From MED-G17 sp963991985 (lineage in GTDB: Bacteria > Bacteroidota > Bacteroidia > NS11-12g > UBA9320): a DNA stretch of 64,000 nucleotides. This document shows, piece after piece, positions 45,503 to 53,879 of the stretch. A program made the translations under genes and the position numbers. The notes below the pieces were generated by a model that saw only the letters and a list, made by a program, of their open reading frames with translations, was not told the origin of the DNA and made no database searches. The stretch spans positions 1 through 64,000 of the forward strand of contig CAXDRX010000005.1 of assembly GCA_963991985.1 (NCBI GenBank), given 5' to 3'. How positions within the stretch are numbered: position 1 is the stretch's first letter; each line of letters opens with the position of its first letter.

Positions 45503-46674
45503 TGTTTGTAAACTTTAAATGTTCCTAACCGTCCATTTTTGTCCATTACGACCCCAAAAAAAATACCCTCTTGGATATTTGTGATGTCAAAACAAGGATG
45601 CCCACGGTCAATGGATTGATGTAACACAGTTTCGCCCAAAATGTTGGTTAACAAAACTTTAGCGTTTTCAATTTTTCTCGGCAAATCCAAGCAAAAAAGA
45701 TCACCTGTTGGATTGGGATATACCACAATGTGAAAATCATTTGGCTTTGCAAGGCGTGGTGCGCTGAGCACAACAGAATCTGTTTCCTGGAGCAAAAAAG
45801 CGTAAGACGCTTTGATTGTTTCTTTATGGATTTCCGCGTCCACATTCCGCAACAAGTCTTGCTCCGTATGATAGAACGGGTAATCGCTGAATTGATAAAG
45901 TCCTGTAATAGAATATCCCGCCTTTTGAAATGGGACATAATCTGAACCATAGGCTTTTGAAATCACAGGAACTAAATTGGAATATAAATCCACACTTCTT
46001 GCCAACTTTTTGGTAATTATATTGGAATAACTGTCATTTATAATGGGTTGATCTTCGTCTCTTTCACATCTTATCTTATAGTTGTCTGTATTGCCTTTTG
46101 TTCCTCCCAATTGATCAAGGTTTAGCAAAAACTTAATATTTGTATCCTTCAGCCCCAGCACATTTTGGACATAATGTTTGCTTCCAATCAAACCATTTTC
46201 TTCTGCAGCAAAATGAATAAACTCTACTCCACTTACCAATGGACGATGTTTGATTAGTCGTGCAATCTCCATGCAAGCTACCACTCCTGTTCCATTGTCA
46301 TTCACGCCTGCTCCACCTTTGGTATCATAATGCGCAGAAACCAAAATTTTGTTTGGATTTTTTTTTCCAAAAAATCCTGCAACTAAATTGTAATTTTCTT
46401 GGGAATTGTAAAAGAAAGTATCAATGATTAGGTAATCAGCACCGAGATTCAAGTAATAATGATAAAGCCACCAAAAAGTATTTTCTAGCCCCTTAGATCC
46501 TGAATTTTTTGGCCCAAAACTTTCAAACTCCAACAATAATTTTTCCTTATTTTCAACTTTTTGAATTTCATTGTAAACGTGATGACTGAATTGTTGGGCG
46601 GATGTATTTTCCCAGAAAATCAAAAAAATAGAAAAACAGCAAAAAGAAAATTTTAGTTTATTCAATTTCAACAA
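45499..46674 (-). CDS. Secreted M28 peptidase with T9SS C-terminal sorting domain
   Basis: 391 aa: signal peptide (ends ENTSAQ), M28 aminopeptidase-like catalytic domain with zinc ligands in SAHYDT (H115), GVNDNGTG (D126), AAEENG (E158/E159), LNLDQLGG (D187) and FYHTEQD, then a C-terminal type A sorting domain from about residue 314 (VVYPNPTGDLFCLDLP ... GTFKVYKH). The sorting domain predicts export by the type IX secretion system to the cell surface or medium. Only TTG starts (46674 or 46671) are available; the start overlaps tsaE by 17 bp. The next gene upstream but one is porX, a T9SS regulator. Confidence 0.92.
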   Translation of the reverse strand: MLKLNKLKFSFCCFSIFLIFWENTSAQQFSHHVYNEIQKVENKEKLLLEFESFGPKNSGSKGLENTFWWLYHYYLNLGADYLIIDTFFYNSQENYNLVAGFFGKKNPNKILVSAHYDTKGGAGVNDNGTGVVACMEIARLIKHRPLVSGVEFIHFAAEENGLIGSKHYVQNVLGLKDTNIKFLLNLDQLGGTKGNTDNYKIRCERDEDQPIINDSYSNIITKKLARSVDLYSNLVPVISKAYGSDYVPFQKAGYSITGLYQFSDYPFYHTEQDLLRNVDAEIHKETIKASYAFLLQETDSVVLSAPRLAKPNDFHIVVYPNPTGDLFCLDLPRKIENAKVLLTNILGETVLHQSIDRGHPCFDITNIQEGIFFGVVMDKNGRLGTFKVYKH

Positions 46675-47065
46675 TTCTTTCGTTTTGATTTAAGCTGATT
46701 TTGCAACGAGTATGGGCTAAATCTGATAAGAAAGGAAGAAGTAAATTTGGCCATTCAACAAACACGGGGTATTTGGTTTCCAAAATCTCAAAAATTCCTA
46801 TTTCTAACAAATCTTTTTCAGATTCCAAGCGGTACAAATCCATGTGAAATACCGATTCATCATTTACCCCGTATTGATTGATAAGACCAAAAGTTGGGCT
46901 AGACACCTCATTTTCCCTATCCAGCAGTCTCATGTAGTATTTCACCAATGTTGTCTTTCCTGCACCCAAATCGCCACTAAGCAAATGAATGTTGGGTTCC
47001 ATTTGAGATAGAAAAATAGCCACTTCTTCCCAATCATTTTCATGGCGCAAAACAAATTTTTTCAT
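46658..47065 (-). CDS. tsaE: tRNA t6A biosynthesis ATPase TsaE
   Basis: 135 aa, the usual size of TsaE. The Walker A motif is GDLGAGKTT (residues 31-39), followed by SSPTFGLINQY and HMDLYRLE, which are family hallmarks. TsaE is the ATPase that resets the TsaB-TsaD complex making threonylcarbamoyl-adenosine at position 37 of ANN-reading tRNAs. It overlaps the porX stop by 4 bp and the M28 start by 17 bp, so it is inside a tight operon; tsaB and tsaD are not in the window. Confidence 0.95.
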   Translation of the reverse strand: MKKFVLRHENDWEEVAIFLSQMEPNIHLLSGDLGAGKTTLVKYYMRLLDRENEVSSPTFGLINQYGVNDESVFHMDLYRLESEKDLLEIGIFEILETKYPVFVEWPNLLLPFLSDLAHTRCKISLNQNERIVEIE

Positions 47066-48627
47066 TTCGATTGAAATGTTAAAAATGGAATGAGCATCTC
47101 TTCCATGGAGACCCCTCCATGTTGAAAAGTTTGATTGTAAAATTTGACATAGTGGTTCATATTGTTTGGATATACCAAAAAATCATTGTTCTTGGCAAAA
47201 ATATAGCTGCTGCTGCCATGCTTTTGAGGTAGCCCAAAATTTCGCGGTTTTCTTGTTTCAAAAACCTCTTTTGAATTGTAGGATAAATTTTTTCCTGTTT
47301 TGTACCTTAGGTTGGTAGAGGCTTTTTTGTCTCCAACCACTTTCACTGCATTTTTCACTTGGATGGATCCGTGGTCCGTTGCTACAAATAATTTTACTTT
47401 GTGTTTGCTAATCTTTTTGAGAAATGAGAACAATGGTGAATGATCAAACCATGATTTGGTTAGCGAACGGTAAGCCCTTTCGTCTTCGGCCAATTCTCGC
47501 ATTATCTTGCTGTCTGTCCTAGCATGAGACAATGTGTCGATAAAGTTATATACGATTGCATTGAAATCTTTGCTTATTAAATTATCAGCTTGCTGAACCA
47601 AATTTTTTGCTTGATCGAGATTGACTATTTTTTGATAGGAAGTAGAAGTGTCTTTCAGTCCAAATCGTTTAAGATTTTCAAGCAATAAAGATTCTTCATG
47701 GTTGTTTTTTCCACCTTCGTCTTCATCATGACTCCAATAGTCAGGATATTTTTCCTCTATTTGTAGCGGTGTGAGTCCAGCGAAAATAGCATTTCTGCTA
47801 TACTGCGTCGTGGTGGGCAAAATGGACAGAAAAAGAGAATCGTCCTCCAATCGAAACAATTGAGAAAAGGCACTCTCTAAAACCTTCCACTGATCGTAAC
47901 GCAAATTGTCAATTAGTAAAAAAAAGATTGGCCAATTCTCTTCTTTATTTTTTAAAATGGGCATGACTTTTTTCTCCAAAAGATTGTGTGACATTACAGG
48001 TGCATTCTGGTTTCCTAATGCCACAAAAGATGAGTATTTTCTTTGGATAAATTTTGTAAATTCTTGATTGGATTCTCTCTGTTGATTTTCAAAAACTTCT
48101 TTAAAGCCAACCTCCTGGTTTTCCGAAAAATCTAAATCCCATTTAACCAATTTCCTATAAATCATTTTCCAACCCTCTAAGTCATCCACATTCATCAGAT
48201 CCATTGAGATTTGCGCAAAATCTTTTTGATATTCATTCATGGCCCTTTCAGACTGGATTCTATTGTTTTCTAGGATTTTTTTTGTTGCCAATAAAATTTG
48301 ATTGGGGTTCACTGGCTTAATCAAGTAATCTGCAATCTTTTGGCCAATGGCATCCTCCATAATTTGTTCTTCCTCGTTTTTTGTAATCATAATGACAGGA
48401 AGGCTGGGTCTATTTTCTTTTATGCGTTTAAGTGTCTCCAACCCTCCTATCCCTGGCATGCTTTCATCCAAAAAAACCAAATCATACGAATGCATATTGG
48501 CCTTTTCTATGGCATCTAAGCCGTTGTTCACCGTTTCTACAATAAAATTTTTCTCCTCCAAAAACATGATGTGAGGTTTTAAATGTTCAATTTCATCGTC
48601 TGCCCACAATATCTTTTTATTTTGCAT
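47062..48627 (-). CDS. porX: PorX-type response regulator with PglZ phosphatase domain
   Basis: 521 aa. The receiver domain (residues 1-120) has acidic pocket D10-D11, phosphoacceptor D54 in LVFLDESMPG and K104. A helical linker leads to an alkaline phosphatase-superfamily PglZ domain (about 230-520) with D240 in LLIDNLRYD, the TTT triplet at 272-274 (nucleophile region) and the metal site VATDHGS. This is the architecture of PorX, which with the kinase PorY and a sigma factor controls T9SS genes and hydrolyses cyclic oligonucleotides. It is divergent from the HD gene with 44 bp between them and begins the operon ending with the beta-CASP gene. Confidence 0.94.
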   Translation of the reverse strand: MQNKKILWADDEIEHLKPHIMFLEEKNFIVETVNNGLDAIEKANMHSYDLVFLDESMPGIGGLETLKRIKENRPSLPVIMITKNEEEQIMEDAIGQKIADYLIKPVNPNQILLATKKILENNRIQSERAMNEYQKDFAQISMDLMNVDDLEGWKMIYRKLVKWDLDFSENQEVGFKEVFENQQRESNQEFTKFIQRKYSSFVALGNQNAPVMSHNLLEKKVMPILKNKEENWPIFFLLIDNLRYDQWKVLESAFSQLFRLEDDSLFLSILPTTTQYSRNAIFAGLTPLQIEEKYPDYWSHDEDEGGKNNHEESLLLENLKRFGLKDTSTSYQKIVNLDQAKNLVQQADNLISKDFNAIVYNFIDTLSHARTDSKIMRELAEDERAYRSLTKSWFDHSPLFSFLKKISKHKVKLFVATDHGSIQVKNAVKVVGDKKASTNLRYKTGKNLSYNSKEVFETRKPRNFGLPQKHGSSSYIFAKNNDFLVYPNNMNHYVKFYNQTFQHGGVSMEEMLIPFLTFQSK

Positions 48628-48671
48628 CCTATTTAATAAACAAATTAACTATAATTAAAACTTGAATCACC

Positions 48672-49904
48672 GTGGGAATCGTATTTCACTCAAAAAATAA
48701 ACGAAAAATCATAAATGATCCACTTTATGGTTTTGTCACTCTTCCAAATGACCTTGTGTACGACTTGATTGAAAATTCATATTTCCAGAGGCTTAGAAGA
48801 ATCAAACAGTTAGGACTGACCAATTTGGTTTACCCTGGGGCACTTCATACTCGTTTTCACCATTGTATAGGTGCGATGAGCCTTATGGACAAAGCCTTAA
48901 ACATTCTTGAAAAAAAAGGAATACAAATAAATCCTGACGAAAAAGAAGGAGCGCTTGCAGCAATATTACTCCATGACATCGGCCATGGACCATTCAGCCA
49001 TACGCTTGAAAATACAATTATTCAAATTTCTCATGAGCAGATATCGATTGCATTTATGAAACGTCTAAATCAACAGCTTGGCGGAAAGCTAGATTTGGCC
49101 ATCGATATTTTTTTGAACAAATACCATAAAAAATTCCTCCACCAACTGATCAGTAGTCAGCTAGATGTAGACAGACTTGATTATTTAAGAAGAGATAGTT
49201 TTTATACGGGGGTTTCCGAAGGCATTATAAGCTATGAAAGAATAATCAATATGTTGAATGTTTATCAAAACGAGCTAGTAGTTGAGGAAAAAGGAATTTA
49301 TAGCATTGAAAAATTCATCATTGCCCGAAGACTTATGTATTGGCAAGTGTACCTCCACAAAACAACGGTAGCCGCAGATGAAGTGCTAAAAAAAGCACTC
49401 AAAAGAGCAAAAATCATTATTGAAAATGACGGCAAATTGCCCTCCTCGTCCAGCCTTAATTTTTTCTTGGTTCATGATTTTAATAAAGATAGCTTAAGGC
49501 AAGACCGTGTTTTGGAACAATTTGCTTTGCTGGACGATTCCGATATCATTTCAGCCTTGAAAGAATGGAGCAATTGTAAAGACACCATTCTCAGTAATTT
49601 AAGTTCAAAAATTATCAATCGTCGATTGCCACATATCTTGTTTGGCAAACATCATTTTAATGATTCTAAGGTAAATATAATCCTAGACCAATTGAAAAAT
49701 AATGGAATGTCTGATGAAGAAATAAATTATTACACCAGCTCCGGAGAGGTTGAAAATGAAGCTTATAAAAATGCAGGAGGGGAAATAAAAATTCTTAGAA
49801 AAGACGGCAGCATTGAGGACCTTGCAGTAGCCTCAGACAATTACAATATAAATGCGTTAAAGGATGCGGTAAAAAAACCATTTTTTATTTTTCCGAGATC
49901 ATAA
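48672..49904 (+). CDS. HD domain phosphohydrolase
   Basis: 410 aa. The HD metal motif is split as HTRFHHCIGAM and LLHDIGHGPFSHTLE, followed by SSQLDVDRLDYLRRDS, the pattern of dNTPase/SAMHD1-like HD proteins. It probably removes phosphates from nucleotides (dNTP triphosphohydrolase-like) in the cytoplasm; the exact substrate is unknown. The start is GTG at 48672, 45 bp from the divergent porX start. The lpx genes follow after 35 bp. The HD-lpxD-lpxC/fabZ-lpxA order next to porX is, as I recall, conserved among Bacteroidota. Confidence 0.9.
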   Translation: MGIVFHSKNKRKIINDPLYGFVTLPNDLVYDLIENSYFQRLRRIKQLGLTNLVYPGALHTRFHHCIGAMSLMDKALNILEKKGIQINPDEKEGALAAILLHDIGHGPFSHTLENTIIQISHEQISIAFMKRLNQQLGGKLDLAIDIFLNKYHKKFLHQLISSQLDVDRLDYLRRDSFYTGVSEGIISYERIINMLNVYQNELVVEEKGIYSIEKFIIARRLMYWQVYLHKTTVAADEVLKKALKRAKIIIENDGKLPSSSSLNFFLVHDFNKDSLRQDRVLEQFALLDDSDIISALKEWSNCKDTILSNLSSKIINRRLPHILFGKHHFNDSKVNIILDQLKNNGMSDEEINYYTSSGEVENEAYKNAGGEIKILRKDGSIEDLAVASDNYNINALKDAVKKPFFIFPRS

Positions 49905-49927
49905 AATTACAAGCCAAGAAAACAAAA

Positions 49928-49935
49928 TATATTTG
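49928..49935 (+). promoter_or_regulatory. Promoter -7 element of the lpx operon
   Basis: TATATTTG, an exact TAnnTTTG match, ends 4 bp before the lpxD ATG at 49940, so the mRNA would start at or next to the initiation codon. The -33 region at the usual distance has no clear TTG. Confidence 0.6.
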
Positions 49936-49939
49936 CTGT

Positions 49940-50965
49940 ATGTTTAGGGTGTCTGCCGAAGAAGTTGCTTTATCTGTTCAGGGGGATATCTTTGGAGAAA
50001 AAAATGCGGTAGCAACGGAAGCGTCAAAAATTGAAGAGGCAAAACACAACAGTATTTGCTTTTTATCCAATTTGAAATACGAAGCATTTCTTTACAAAAC
50101 AAATGCCAGTATTGTATTAGTCAACAAAGATTTCCACCCAAAACAAGAAGTAAAAGCAACACTGATCAAGGTGGAGAGTGCCTATCTGGGTTTTGCCAAG
50201 GTGTTGGAAAACTTTTTCAATCCCTATCGGAATCTTGAAGGCATAGAAAGTAATGATGTTTCAAAAACTGCGGTCATCGAAGAGAACGTCTTTATTGGCA
50301 AAAATGTAGTTTTGGATGAGGGGAGTGTTGTTCGCAAGGGCAGCAAAGTTTTGGCCAACACTTACATCGGCAAAGGTTCAATCATAGGAGAAAATAGTTT
50401 GATTTACCCGGGAGTTAATGTTTATCACAACATTCATATTGGCAATAACTGTATCATTCATAGTGGTGCCGTAATTGGTTCAGATGGTTTTGGACATGCA
50501 CCCATGCCCAATGGAGAATATTATAAAATTCCACAGGTTGGAAATGTGATCATTGAGGACAACGTAGAGATTGGTGCAAATTCAACAATCGACAGAGCTA
50601 CCATGGGAAGTACCATCATCAGGCAAGGCACCAAGCTAGACAATTTGGTTCAGGTAGCACACAACGTTGTTTTAGGAAAAAACATTGTCATTGCTTCTCA
50701 AGCAGGAATCGCTGGGAGTTCAAAAATTGGGGACAACTGCATGATTGGAGGACAAGCAGGGGTTGCCGGTCATATACAGATTGCTAAAGGCAGTCAGCTT
50801 GCAGGGCAAAGTGGTTTCAGCAAGGATGTAGTGGAGGAAGGAAAAAAATACTTTGGAAGTCCTGCCATGCCCCTATTAGATTTCTTTAAATCTTTTGCTG
50901 TTTTTAAAAAACTTCCACAATTGGAAAAACGTCTTAAAACTTTAGAAAAAAATAATCATGAGTAA
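49940..50965 (+). CDS. lpxD: UDP-3-O-(3-hydroxyacyl)glucosamine N-acyltransferase
   Basis: 341 aa, normal LpxD length. An N-terminal uridine-binding domain (about 1-95, with NSICFLSNLKYE) is followed by a left-handed beta-helix of hexapeptide repeats (about 100-310) containing the catalytic His in NLVQVAHNVV and the GSDGFGHAP loop, then a C-terminal helix. LpxD adds the second 3-hydroxyacyl chain in lipid A synthesis. The next gene, lpxC-fabZ, overlaps it by 8 bp. The gene has its own -7 element just ahead of its start. Confidence 0.96.
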   Translation: MFRVSAEEVALSVQGDIFGEKNAVATEASKIEEAKHNSICFLSNLKYEAFLYKTNASIVLVNKDFHPKQEVKATLIKVESAYLGFAKVLENFFNPYRNLEGIESNDVSKTAVIEENVFIGKNVVLDEGSVVRKGSKVLANTYIGKGSIIGENSLIYPGVNVYHNIHIGNNCIIHSGAVIGSDGFGHAPMPNGEYYKIPQVGNVIIEDNVEIGANSTIDRATMGSTIIRQGTKLDNLVQVAHNVVLGKNIVIASQAGIAGSSKIGDNCMIGGQAGVAGHIQIAKGSQLAGQSGFSKDVVEEGKKYFGSPAMPLLDFFKSFAVFKKLPQLEKRLKTLEKNNHE

Positions 50966-52370
50966 TAGCTCTTTTCAAAAAACCCTTAAAGAATCCATAT
51001 CCATTGACGGTGTTGGACTACATACAGGGCAACAAGTAAATCTGATTTTAAAACCAGCAAGTGAAAATCAAGGCTTTAAATTTTGCCGAACAGATTTGCC
51101 ACAAAACCCCATCGTCAATGCTGTAGCAGAAAATGTGATAGACACATCAAGAGGAACAAAATTAAAAGAAAACGGTGCAGAAGTGGCAACCATCGAACAC
51201 CTTTTGGCAGCCCTTGTTGGTAGTGGGATAGATAATGCAATCATTGAAGTTGACAGTTCAGAAATGCCAATATTGGATGGCAGCTCCCTACCTTTTGTAG
51301 AGGCAATAAAAAATGTTGGTGTTCAAGAACAACGCATCGAAAGAAAATTTTTCGAAGTCCCCAACAACATTGTTTACCGAGATGAAAAATCAAAGGTTGA
51401 AATGATTGCAATGCCTTTGGATGATTATCGGCTAACCGTCATGGTTGACTACAATTCTCCTGTTTTGGGAAGTCAACATGCATCCATTAGTAATTTACAA
51501 GAATTTGAATCGCAAATTGCCTCCAGCAGAACCTTTTGCTTTTGGCATGAAATTGAGTTTCTCTTTAAAAATGGATTGATAAGAGGAGGAGATGTGAGCA
51601 ATGCAATTGTGATTGTAGACAAAGAAATCAAAAAAGAAGAAATGGAGTCCGTGGCACAACTCTTCAACAAGCCCTCAATCTCTGTTAGGAAAGAAGGGAT
51701 TTTGGACAATGTAGAATTGAGGTTTCAAAATGAACCAGCCAGACATAAACTTCTAGATCTAATCGGTGACTTAGCTTTGGTAGGTAGTCCACTAAAAGCG
51801 CAGATTTTAGCTGCTCGACCAGGGCACAAAGCCAATGTAGAATTTGCAAAAAAAATAAGGCAAACTCAGCAAAGCATCACCTTACATAAATCAAAAGAAT
51901 CAAGTTCGCCAAAATATGACCCCAATAATCCACCCATGTATACTCATCGAGAAGTACAAAAAATTCTTCCGCACAAATTCCCATTTCTATTGGTCGATAA
52001 GGTTGTCTCTATCGAAGACAACTATATAATCGCCATTAAAAATGTTACGGGAGATGAATATTTCTTTCAAGGACATTTTCCTGATGAACCCATCATGCCA
52101 GGGGTTTTACAACTAGAAGCCATGGCCCAAGCCGGGGGCGTCTTGATTTTACACGACAAGCCGAATCCTGAAAAATGGAGCACTTATTTCGCCAAAATTG
52201 AAAATGCAAAATTTAAAGGTAAAGTTATCCCCGGAGATACATTAATCATCCGAATGGAACTTATCGCACCCATAAGAAGGGGGATTTGTTTTATGAAAGG
52301 GAAAGCCTATGTCGGAAAACAACTTGTCTCTGAAGCCGATATGACTGCGCAGGTGATAGAAAACAAATGA
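50958..52370 (+). CDS. lpxC/fabZ: Bifunctional LpxC deacetylase/FabZ dehydratase fusion
   Basis: 470 aa. Residues 1-~310 are LpxC, the zinc deacetylase committing UDP-acyl-GlcNAc to lipid A: GVGLHTGQ opening, zinc ligands in TIEHLLAAL, RHKLLDLIGDL, and the ARPGHKAN histidine. Residues ~315-470 are FabZ, the 3-hydroxyacyl-ACP dehydratase: ILPHKFPFLLVDK, catalytic His in FQGHFPDEPIMPG and Glu in LQLEAMAQ. The fusion is a known Bacteroidota/Chlorobi arrangement that joins lipid A and fatty acid synthesis, which compete for hydroxyacyl-ACP. Both active sites appear intact. Confidence 0.97.
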   Translation: MSNSSFQKTLKESISIDGVGLHTGQQVNLILKPASENQGFKFCRTDLPQNPIVNAVAENVIDTSRGTKLKENGAEVATIEHLLAALVGSGIDNAIIEVDSSEMPILDGSSLPFVEAIKNVGVQEQRIERKFFEVPNNIVYRDEKSKVEMIAMPLDDYRLTVMVDYNSPVLGSQHASISNLQEFESQIASSRTFCFWHEIEFLFKNGLIRGGDVSNAIVIVDKEIKKEEMESVAQLFNKPSISVRKEGILDNVELRFQNEPARHKLLDLIGDLALVGSPLKAQILAARPGHKANVEFAKKIRQTQQSITLHKSKESSSPKYDPNNPPMYTHREVQKILPHKFPFLLVDKVVSIEDNYIIAIKNVTGDEYFFQGHFPDEPIMPGVLQLEAMAQAGGVLILHDKPNPEKWSTYFAKIENAKFKGKVIPGDTLIIRMELIAPIRRGICFMKGKAYVGKQLVSEADMTAQVIENK

Positions 52371-52412
52371 CTTTTGGGGGAATTGAATAAAAATAGTGTT
52401 TAAATGAAATAG

Positions 52413-53198
52413 ATGATCCAGCCATTAGCATATGTAAATCCCGAGGCCAAAATAGCTGACAATGTTGTCATTGAGCCATTTGTGACCATACACAAAAATG
52501 TTGTCATTGAAGATGGAACATGGATTGGTTCTAACGTAACCATTATGGAGGGAGCTAGAATTGGAAAAAACTGTAGAATTTTTCCGGGGGCAGTAATTTC
52601 TGCAGTTCCACAAGACTTAAAATTTGATGGAGAAGATTCTACTCTTGAAATTGGCAATAATGTAACCATCCGCGAATGTGTTACACTAAATCGGGGAACA
52701 AAGGCAATGGGCAAAACCTCGATTGGCAACAATTGTCTTATCATGGCTTACGTTCATGTGGCGCACGATTGTATAGTAGGCAACGATGTAATTTTGGCAA
52801 ATGGAGTTCAATTGGCTGGCCATGTCGAAGTAGACGATTTCTCCATCTTAGGCGGACTCTCTGCAGTTCACCAATTTGTGAAAATAGGCAAACATTGTAT
52901 GATTTCAGGGGGCTCTCTTGTCAGAAAAGATGTCCCTCCCTTCAGCAAAGCAGGAAGAGAACCTTTGGGTTACGAAGGTGTTAATTCTGTTGGACTCAGG
53001 CGAAGAGGCTTTGATTCAAAAACAATAAATCTTATCCAAGATGTATACCGATGGTTGTTTCTTAGAGGATTAAACAACACTCAAGCTTTGCGAAAAATTG
53101 AAGAAGTTGTTGAACTTACCAAGGAAAGAGACGAAATTATTCAATTTATAAAGCATTCGGATAGAGGAATAATGAAAGGATTTATTACCCACAAGTAG
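52413..53198 (+). CDS. lpxA: Acyl-ACP--UDP-GlcNAc O-acyltransferase
   Basis: 261 aa, the standard LpxA size. Ten or so hexapeptide turns (residues ~1-185) form the left-handed beta-helix, with the catalytic His in YVHVAHDCIVG, followed by the C-terminal helical bundle (NLIQDVYRWLFLRGLN). It catalyses the first step of lipid A synthesis. It lies 42 bp after lpxC-fabZ and one base before the ABC ATPase gene, so the cluster lpxD-lpxC/fabZ-lpxA is probably one transcript. Confidence 0.96.
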   Translation: MIQPLAYVNPEAKIADNVVIEPFVTIHKNVVIEDGTWIGSNVTIMEGARIGKNCRIFPGAVISAVPQDLKFDGEDSTLEIGNNVTIRECVTLNRGTKAMGKTSIGNNCLIMAYVHVAHDCIVGNDVILANGVQLAGHVEVDDFSILGGLSAVHQFVKIGKHCMISGGSLVRKDVPPFSKAGREPLGYEGVNSVGLRRRGFDSKTINLIQDVYRWLFLRGLNNTQALRKIEEVVELTKERDEIIQFIKHSDRGIMKGFITHK

Positions 53199-53199
53199 T

Positions 53200-53805
53200 T
53201 TGAGGATCCACGCAAAAGATATAACCAAAAAGTTTGGCAAACAAAAAATAATCAACACTTTTAGTTATGTCTTTGAACCAAATACAAATTACATCATCAG
53301 TGGAGCAAATGGTTCAGGAAAAACTACACTGCTCAAAATTATTTCCCTTTGGATGGAACCCAACCACGGAGAAATAATTTGGGAGGAAAATGGAGTACAA
53401 CTCAAAAATAAGTCAGAGAACGAATTGTCTTTTGCTGCCCCGTATATTGATCTTTCGGAGACTTCTTCTGTCAGAGAAATCATCCATGTTCACTTTCAAA
53501 GCAAAAAAACCATAACCCCATTACAAGAAATCTTTGAAATTCCCTTCGTAAAAAACAATATAGACAAATGGTTTAGAGATTTATCTAGTGGAATGAAACA
53601 AAAACTAAAACTAATTTTGGCCTTATTTTCCAAAGTGCAAGTGTACCTTTTGGATGAACCAACCAGTAATCTTGATTCGGACAGCATTGAGGAATACAAA
53701 AATTGGATTCAAGAATTACCAAAAAATAGAATTCTTATCATTGCAACAAATTCCGTTACCGATTTTGATTTTCTCGAAAAAAATGTACCTCTAAAAATGG
53801 GATAA
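53200..53805 (+). CDS. ABC transporter ATPase subunit
   Basis: 201 aa. A single ABC domain with Walker A SGANGSGKTTLLK, a signature helix DLSSGMKQKLKL, and Walker B VYLLDEPTSNLDSD. The non-standard signature LSSGMKQK (where most have LSGGQ) is seen in CcmA-like and ABC-2 type exporters. The start TTG at 53200 lies one base after the lpxA stop. No permease gene adjoins, so the partner must be elsewhere; export of an envelope component would fit the lpx context but is inference. Confidence 0.85.
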   Translation: MRIHAKDITKKFGKQKIINTFSYVFEPNTNYIISGANGSGKTTLLKIISLWMEPNHGEIIWEENGVQLKNKSENELSFAAPYIDLSETSSVREIIHVHFQSKKTITPLQEIFEIPFVKNNIDKWFRDLSSGMKQKLKLILALFSKVQVYLLDEPTSNLDSDSIEEYKNWIQELPKNRILIIATNSVTDFDFLEKNVPLKMG

Positions 53806-53867
53806 AAATCTCATCGTTAGAATCAAACTTTTTATCTATTTTCTTTTATCTATTCCCGCGAAGCTTT

Positions 53868-53875
53868 TAGTTTTG
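53868..53875 (+). promoter_or_regulatory. Promoter -7 element of the M16 peptidase gene
   Basis: TAGTTTTG, an exact TAnnTTTG match, ends 4 bp before the ATG at 53880. Same short spacing as at lpxD. No clear -33 TTG is seen in the preceding AT-rich sequence. Confidence 0.58.
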
Positions 53876-53879
53876 GTAA

